Below are positions 57,441 through 64,000 of a DNA stretch of 64,000 nucleotides, in pieces. How positions within the stretch are numbered: the stretch's first letter is position 1; each line of letters opens with the position of its first letter. The stretch lies in contig SNVD02005007.1 of the NCBI GenBank assembly GCA_013180625.2, forward strand, positions 62,001 through 126,000, read 5' to 3'. The notes beneath the pieces were generated by a model, which was not told the DNA's origin, did not search any database, and worked only from the letters and a program-made list of their open reading frames with translations. Origin of the DNA: Boswellia sacra. Lineage: Eukaryota > Streptophyta > Magnoliopsida > Sapindales > Burseraceae. The translations under genes were made by a program, and so were the position numbers.

Positions 57441-60161
57441 GTCGAGTGTTTTGACAGATTGCTTGTTTTAGCCTTATTTTTTGCCTTTATCCATCATATT
57501 TAACTATAACGTACCTTTTCTTTTGCAGGTTGAAGCAAATGGTAAATGAATTTGGACTCTCCTTCACCCTAAAGACTCCGTATGATGAGCACTACCATGC
57601 CATTATCACAAACTTAACAAGTTTGGACTGTATAGAACGGATTCGTGCGAAATTGAATGAGAGGCAACAAAACATGTTTCGTAATACATGTTTTGGGTTT
57701 CTCCTAGACATTTGGGAGCTATCCTTTCCGTCTCAGTTGTTGCACAATGTGCTTGAGTAGGTTAACACAGTGGGGTACGATGACGAGATATGGTTCCTTA
57801 TTGAAGGTAAAAATATGGTGTTTGAACTACAATGTAGTTAAGTAATTTTATTTTTTATCATTTGGTGGTTGTAGTTATGTTTTTTTTTACCATTATTGGC
57901 ATCTTAAGTTTTTTTTTTTCATTTTTTCAGGAAGACTGATTCGTTTTTCTATCCACGAGTTTGGTTTGATTACCGGTTTGAGATTTGCCACCCCCGTGCC
58001 ACCAATACCGAATGTCTTGAATCTGTGCCATTTGTTGGATATGTACTTCGGGGGCGAGGACATGGAGCTCATGCATTTCTGTTTGAGACTTTTGACATTA
58101 AATGTGTCAGCTATGCCAGACGACGATGTTGTAAAGCTGGCCTTGTATTACGTGCTCAAGCAGTTTTTCATAGGACAGGATCGTCGTCGATATGTTTCCC
58201 GTAAGTGGTTGAATTTTGTCAACACATTGGATAGTTTTAACGAGTATCCATGGGGTTCGACGTCTTATGATAAGACACTTAAAGGGATGAAAAATGCTTT
58301 GGAAGGGAGGTTAGAAAAGTATAAGAAGCGAGCCGAAGTGAAGAAGACGAAGACGAATGGGAAAAGGAAGCATTCAGAGACATATAACTTACAAGGGTGC
58401 CCCTACGCTATTTAGATACATATTGAAAAATAAATGTTGGACGTGTTTATTAGTTTCTTTGAGTTACAATTTTGAATACCTATTATCACTAAAAAACCCT
58501 TATGTTATTAAGGTTTGGTTGTACAAGGTCGTGCCGTATATTGGCGCAACATATAGGTGAGCGGACAGGGATTTTGCCGAGAGGATATCGCACCTGTTGA
58601 AGTGGGAGACATAAAAAACCCCGTCAGAGGACATCGTCAAACGCGATGTCATCTTGGTTAGGAGACCGGTATGTCAGGTTTCATTGTTTGTTTTTCTTGT
58701 TTTTGGTCATAGCGAATTACTGTTTAATTTGACGGCTTATTTGTTGATGTAAGCTCATCCACTCATCATTTTGGAGCCATCTGAGACGGAGCAGAGGACA
58801 GATTGGTATTTTAGGCTTGCTGCAGTAGTTGGCATCCGGAGAGGTGCACATGTAGCATAGGCGGCATTTGTGGATGCTCCTTTATTGCCCGATGAGAGGA
58901 TTGAGCCATTTCCGACAGGGGATCCATCAGCTCCAACTCCTCTTGGTCAGAATTCCCCTATTAGACCTGGTCAGAGTTCTCCTATTAGACCTGAGATGAA
59001 GCCAGTCGTTGACATAATCAGTCCTGTAGATGATCGCGTGTGGTCTTCGTCGTCAGCTTCCCCCGTTAGTCCTACACCTCTAGCATACGAGGGTCATGGT
59101 CAGAAGGATCGATCAGAAACTTATCCCACTGGGCATAGTTCCGTTAATAGACCTGATGTGGGGGAAGTCATGGACATAATCGGTCCCCCCATCAATCTTG
59201 GACCTACCACCTTCGACAACTATGGTCTTGGAGGCAAATCGATTCCTCCTTTAGGTCGCGCGACTACCTACTGTGACATTTTCCCTCCTGTACATGATGT
59301 CCCTTCCAGCTCGAAGGTATATAATGAAAATTTACAATCGTATAGTTTTTTGTTTGCAGTGACATTTGTTGGTTTTTCATGTTGATTGTGAATAATGATA
59401 TATAGGCGTAGCCATTCCATGATGGGTTCGAGAGCACAGTTTTGCTCAAGCTTGTAGGACTCTAGGAGGAGATAACAATGTTACGGGCGGATAACAAGGA
59501 CATGCGGGAGGAGATGGTACTTCTGTGTTAGGCTATTGTGCTACTGGGTGGCCATTTTGGATATGCTGCCATGGTACGTCACACAAGTTAATAAATAGAT
59601 TTAATGGTTGCCATGGTGTTATACTGCTTAACTTGACGTTCTGCTTTGCTATAATATAGGATTCAGATGATGGTTTGGGCGATGACGGTGAAGGTCAAGA
59701 GGCAATAGAACTTGAACCAATGTACACGAGTGTTCTTGTTGTTGATGCTGCTCGCATAGGCTTCGTTTCCCTTTGAGGGTGGCGACTATTTTCAAGAAAG
59801 TATAAACAGAGCCGCTTGGTCAGTCCACCTGCTAGAAAAAGAGCGAGGGTTGAGCCATATGAGAAAGCTGCTGATGTTTTACATGTACAACCAAAGGCCC
59901 TGGTTGTTCAGCTGGTAGAGGGCCTAGTTACTCAGCCCGCCATGGAGCTCACTTTAGAGCCCAGCGAGCCCATGACATAGGATGCTAACGATGTATCCCA
60001 TGGCGTCCTATGGACTCGGGTTCCACTATTTGACCCACATGTCCCCATACTAGTTGCTGATTGTATCAGCTTCGATATGTGGCTGACAGACGAGTCGGGC
60101 GATATTGATTGGGCGTCTGCGTAGCTGGTCGTGAGTTCTTTAGGACGTTGATGACACCGGC

Positions 60162-61543
60162 TGACACATCCAAAAAAGGATTGTCTCCCAAGTGTAGGAG
60201 TGTCGAAGCAATAAACCCGGTGAGATCGGGGTCGATCCACGAGGAAGGGGATTTTAGCGCTATAAAACTATAAGGTAAGCAAATATGATATGAACGATTC
60301 AAAGAGATGACAAGATAATATCAACAAATATGAGTAAGAACAAGTTCTTAAACAATAAATGAGAATAACACAAGAGAAATTAACACAATAATAATAAGAG
60401 CTAAGGTTAGGAGATCCGCCCTTGATATTTCGAATAAGGATAAACGACCCATTTTAGTTATATGAATTATATTTGCTTCGTTACCAATATTTATACCACT
60501 ATTTGTAAATGGGTTCAAGCATTCAATGTGCCAATCTCCATATGTCGACAACAAATCAAGGTTCCTAACTAGATTCATGTCAGTAAGGAAAAACCATACG
60601 ACATCTGGAAAGGATCCAAGCATTTGATGTGCCAAGGATTGTCTACAATGGATCAAGGCCTCCACTTTACGAGTGGTGTCAAGATTGATTAAGAAAGTAA
60701 ATATAGATCATATAAAATAAACAACATAAGATTATGATAATTAAGCACATATTAAAGGGTTAGAGAATCCTTACTCTCATATCAAGGGTTTCACCCTTAA
60801 CAAGAGAGAAATTAGAAAGACATTATAAGAGAAAGAAAACAAATTGCAAGAAAAAGGAAATTCATTAATAACATTAACACAAGACAGAAAAACACAATAA
60901 CAAGAGATACACAATACAAGATCCTAGCTAAGGCCAAGATGCCCTAATGGGTCACAAGGTACCTCTATTTATAGATACATTTAGGGGCAAACTTCTTAAT
61001 TTACAAAGGAATAATTGTCAAATATTAGATGCACTAACTTTGACAATTGGGCTAATTAGGTGAACCGAATTTGACCACTGATTTTGACATTGAAGTATTG
61101 GGAATTTTAATCACATGTCTTCATGAAGTCATAGATATTTCTCTCAGATTTCTAGAACATCTTGATTTATATGATTTGGATACGTATCTTGAGAGATATG
61201 GTCAAAATACTGAGGCATGGTCAGGCTGGACCGAAACTACTAATAGGTTCACTTCAAGCCCATTTTTGGTCCATTAAGAGCCCGAATTTGATGATGCTTG
61301 TGAAATATAATCTTGTAGATAATTTAATCATCTTTCCAAAACATTAAGATTTGCACCATTCTGATCTATAAATAAAAAGTTATGCCCATTTTACCGAACC
61401 TGTAACAAAACCAAAATTAAGAGAAAGTTAATTCCAAAGATGCAAAGACTACAAACATGCTTAAGTTGATGAATTTAATGACACTATTAATGCAATATGA
61501 TAAACTAAACTCTTATTAAGCATACATATTTAAGTGTTCTTCA
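60162..61543 (-). mobile_element. solo LTR, family L (1,382 bp), inside MULE-B
   Basis: The plus strand starts TGACACATCCAAAAAAGG and ends GTGTTCTTCA. A perfect 5-bp duplication CCGGC lies at 60157-60161 and 61544-61548, and removing it restores the line seen in MULE-A (50320-50350). A TATA box (complement of CTCTATTTATAG near 60965) shows minus-strand transcription. It is a relative of 39480-41022 and 38021-39020. Confidence 0.93.
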
Positions 61544-62739
61544 CCGGCCGAGTGGCTTGCATTTGAAGTTTGTTTCACTCTTTGTCGTCTCCTCCTGAAC
61601 AATACACTATTGCATTATTTATTGATTACTATTACTATATGCAGCATATTGACAGCTACTTGTGGACGTTACGCTGTAACGTTCGCGATATGGTTGGTGC
61701 AGGTGTTGTCCAAAGGTCTGCTTTCCTGGACACCACTTTCTGGGTAGGTATTTACAAAACATGTTAAATTATAGTTAATTTTGTGATTCCATCATTGTGC
61801 CTGCTCGAGGGTTAGCTAATCGTACTCATGAAATTGCAGTTAAAAGTGTAGTCGTTGTGGACACTATTCTCGGACAGACTGGGTGAACGAGTTAGATATT
61901 GTCCAGTTTATCCTCAGGGAGATGTGTGGAATTCCAATATATATATATATATATTATAAATTTTAGAAAATATGACTAAGGGTAATTGAGTAATTTTATG
62001 AGAATTGTGTTGGATAATAGAAGTGGGCTTGTGTTGGAATTGGTAAGGGTGAATTGGGTTTGAATTTGAAATTGTTGGACTTAGGCCCATTGAGCCAAGG
62101 CCTTATGTATATAAGAGATGGGGTTTTCTAGAATTAAGGGGAAGGAAAAAAAAAAAAAGAAGAGAAGAGGAGAAGGAGTTCACGTTCCAGGAAGAAAAGA
62201 AGAGAAAAAGAAGAAGAGAAAGGAGAGGAAGGAGAAGAGAGGAAAAATTTCAAGAAGTTTAGCTTGGAAAAACAAGTAGGAGATTCTAACACTATACTTA
62301 CTTCATGTTATGTGTTTTGTAGTTGAATTGATATTGTTGTTATGTATGTGACATGTTTTGACTTGAATTCTTGGTTGCTTGGATGATGAATTATGAGTGA
62401 AGTTACTTATTGCAAATTGTTTGTAGTGATTGCATGAAGAATTATGTGTGAGTTGAAGTGTTGATAAAGTGGAGTAGAGATGATTTTGTGAGAAGTGTAA
62501 TTCATGTAACTATCTTGTGTTGGTTGAGTTGATGCATTTTTCTGGATTGAGAATTGTATGATTTCTCATTTGTTTTGGAAAATAGACGTATTAAGCTTTA
62601 GTTAGCCGTTGATTTCGTTGAATTTGGAGTTAAAACGGATTTTTGGTGAATTTTTTAAGTTGGGAGTTGAAATCTGGAAATGGTATGTTTTGAACCAGCT
62701 CTGGAATTCGATTCTGGTGTTTCGCTCGAAAGTGAATAG

Positions 62740-62965
62740 TGCATCGAGTGAACAGTATCGAGTGTCGAGAAACAGTATCGAGTGCCGAGTAACAGTATTG
62801 AGTGAACGGTATTTCAGTAAACAGTATCGAGTAACAGTGTTTTTGGTAAACAGTGTCGAGTAAACAGTGTTTTTAGTGAACATTATCGAGTAATAGTGTT
62901 GAGTGAACAGTATTTCAGTGAACAGTATCGAGAAACAGTGTCGAGTGAACAGTGTCGAGTGTCGA
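62740..62965. repeat. minisatellite with TCGAGTRAACAGT units in the LTR
   Basis: Short units like GTATCGAGTAACAGT, some with TCGAGTGTCGAG. The latter matches the motif of the MULE arrays. Confidence 0.85.
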
Positions 62966-63090
62966 GCAAAATTTCAGAACCGCCCCAAATCGACTGAATA
63001 CTTCCCAAAAAGTCCTGGATTTTGCATAAAAATCATAATTTCTTGAGATTTACCATAGTGATGATATTGAAAGGCTGTTAATGTATGCAT

Positions 63091-63475
63091 TGGACCTTGG
63101 ATAGGCCGTTTGTATACGGATCCAAGGAGAATGCGGATATGATATTCTAAGTGTTGGACCTTGGGTGGACCGTTCTGTATACGGACCCAAGGGGAACACG
63201 AATATAATGATATGAAGTATTGGACCTTGGGTGGACCGTTCTGTATACGGACCCAAGGGGAACACGAATATATTGATATGAGATATTGGACCTTGGGTGG
63301 ACCGTTCTGTATACGGACCCAAAGGGAACACGAATATAATGATATGAAGTGTTGGACCTTGGGTGGACTGTTCTGTATACGGACCCAAGGGGAACACAAA
63401 TATTTCGATATGATGTGTCAGACCTTGGATGGGCCGTTCTGTATACGGATCCAAGGGGAATACGAACAGAAATTT
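63091..63475. repeat. six tandem copies of a 66-bp unit
   Basis: Units start at 63091, 63155, 63221, 63287, 63353 and 63419 (spacing 64, then 66 four times). Each holds CCTTGGGTGGACCGTTCTGT then ATACGGACCCAAGG; the ends of this can pair (CCTTGGGT with ACCCAAGG). As 66 is a multiple of three, frames stay open across the array on both strands; these are not genes. Confidence 0.95.
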
Positions 63476-64000
63476 TATATGTGAACGAACATAATAGTTT
63501 GATATATTATTATTGGATGTCTACTCCTGTGATTGAATATTTGTGGAATGTGAATAATTCCGTATAATGTTAGAACTTTCCTACTGGGCTTTAGGCTCAC
63601 CCCCTCCCTCCACAGGTACACAGAAGGATGCTCATCCTAGAGATGTTCCAGAGCTTTCTTAGGGAGTCTGGAGTCAGTATGCATATAATTCTTGGGGACT
63701 GTCTTGATTCTCCTAGTATGTAATGGGAGATTTTGTTTGGTGACTATTAATTGATGTATTGATTTTGTCACCAGTGTATGTAAAATTAATTTTGAACAAA
63801 TAGTCATAAGTTGTAATAAATTCTTGTGATGTATTTATATAAAAAAAAATTTATGAGATATGGATGACGTAATTTGTATTAAATTCTTATTCAATCACAC
63901 CCTAAAATCTCTAAATAAGAGATATCAGGGCGTGACAAGATGTCCCTCGTTGGACGACCATGGGTTGATGTGGACAGGGTGAGTCCACTTATATCCAGTG

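Larger units (their letters stand above)
61925..63937 (+). mobile_element. solo LTR, probably Gypsy type (2,013 bp), inside MULE-B
   Basis: It starts TGTGGAATTCC and ends GGGCGTGACA. A perfect 5-bp duplication AGATG lies at 61920-61924 and 63938-63942. The two outer edges join to the line of MULE-A at 50690-50710. A TATA box (TATGTATATAAGAG near 62106) and a purine-rich leader follow in the plus direction. The size and end fit Gypsy LTRs, but no internal domain is present, so the superfamily is inferred. It has two internal tandem arrays. Confidence 0.93.
56281..64000 (+). mobile_element. MULE-B: second Ulp1-type MULE, runs past the window end
   Basis: It opens with a full terminal repeat (56281-56395: GAAAATTGAAAAAATAAACA, TTATTGGCCTTTAGTAAAAT, ATAGACACTTTCTTC, AATGACTAAAATGCC). 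It then follows MULE-A in the same order through leader, DUF1985 exons and proline-rich exons. Two solo LTRs break it (60162-61543 and 61925-63937). After the second, the Ulp1-type gene picks up again at 63943. The transposase half lies outside the window, if present. Confidence 0.85.
57529..64000 (+). pseudogene. MULE-B DUF1985 and Ulp1-type gene (interrupted)
   Basis: The first exon (57529-57806, after TTGCAG) reads NEFGLSFTLKTPYDEHYHAI, but a stop TAG at 57758 replaces a tryptophan present in copy A. The second (57931-58414, after TTCAG) is the best DUF1985 of the window: RLIRFSIHEFGLITGLRFAT, then LYYVLKQFFIGQDRRRY, and a lysine-rich tail. Its donor has changed from GT to AT. Downstream exons, 58760-59320 (proline-rich), about 59405-59575 and about 59660-60150, carry more stops. 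The next exons (61645-61745, 61843-61919) are cut by the LTRs, and the piece at 63943 continues the line GCCCCTCGTTGGACG of copy A. The protease domain is beyond the window end. Confidence 0.85.

Noticed and set aside
62974..63484. Open frames of 107-141 codons on both strands with a 22-residue repeat
   Set aside because: The 66-bp tandem unit is a multiple of three, so frames stay open by construction. The sequence is part of a solo LTR.

Overview
The window is nuclear DNA from a flowering plant, most likely a eudicot. It shows long AT-rich intergenic DNA, nested LTR retrotransposons, hAT, Mutator-like (MULE) and CACTA DNA transposons, a tRNA-derived SINE, introns with GT/AG borders, and host-gene fragments of plant families (carboxylesterase, cytochrome P450, T-complex protein 11, RNA polymerase II largest subunit). 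The exact species cannot be read from this. I see no fully intact host gene. The nearest is a carboxylesterase at 33500-34521 that is complete except for one missing base.

Layout. 1-5 kb: a 1,044-bp hAT-type element (1601-2644) with a perfect 8-bp target duplication, then a short MULE derivative (2886-3720) inserted in one copy of a local tandem duplication. 5.4-9.6 kb: a SINE, a fragment of a Copia family, a decayed hAT transposase and a fold-back MITE. 10.2-32.7 kb: a Russian-doll nest. An outer element with about 85-bp inverted termini carries a T-complex-11 pseudogene. A minus-strand Copia element (Copia-1, 11543-32517) is inserted in it. Copia-1 in turn received a 10-kb SIRE-like Copia element with an extra third ORF (Copia-2, 13488-23465) and a 5-kb CACTA-like element (25565-30550). 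33.5-34.5 kb: the carboxylesterase. 34.9-37.0 kb: a second hAT-type element with three 455-bp tandem repeats. 37.2-41.2 kb: Copia and LTR fragments, one clean solo LTR, and a P450 N-terminal remnant. 41.6-44.9 kb: several MITEs, one inside another.

46.7-54.4 kb and 56.3 kb to the window end: two same-orientation copies of a MULE carrying a DUF1985 plus Ulp1-type cysteine protease gene. Both are broken by stop codons. Copy A also holds a truncated MULE transposase on the opposite strand, a captured and rearranged RNA polymerase II RPB1 segment that keeps its introns, and a fold-back with arms of about 230 nt. Copy B is split by two solo LTRs (60162-61543 and 61925-63937), each with an exact 5-bp target duplication.

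Nothing here looks like an operon or a working host pathway. What links the parts is transposition. Elements insert into one another, capture gene pieces, and share an unusual TCGAGTGTCGGA-type repeat that appears in the MULE copies, the hAT element and an LTR. The most interesting candidates are the RPB1 capture, the neighbouring fold-back (possibly a small-RNA source, like Mu killer in maize) and the shared repeat motif.
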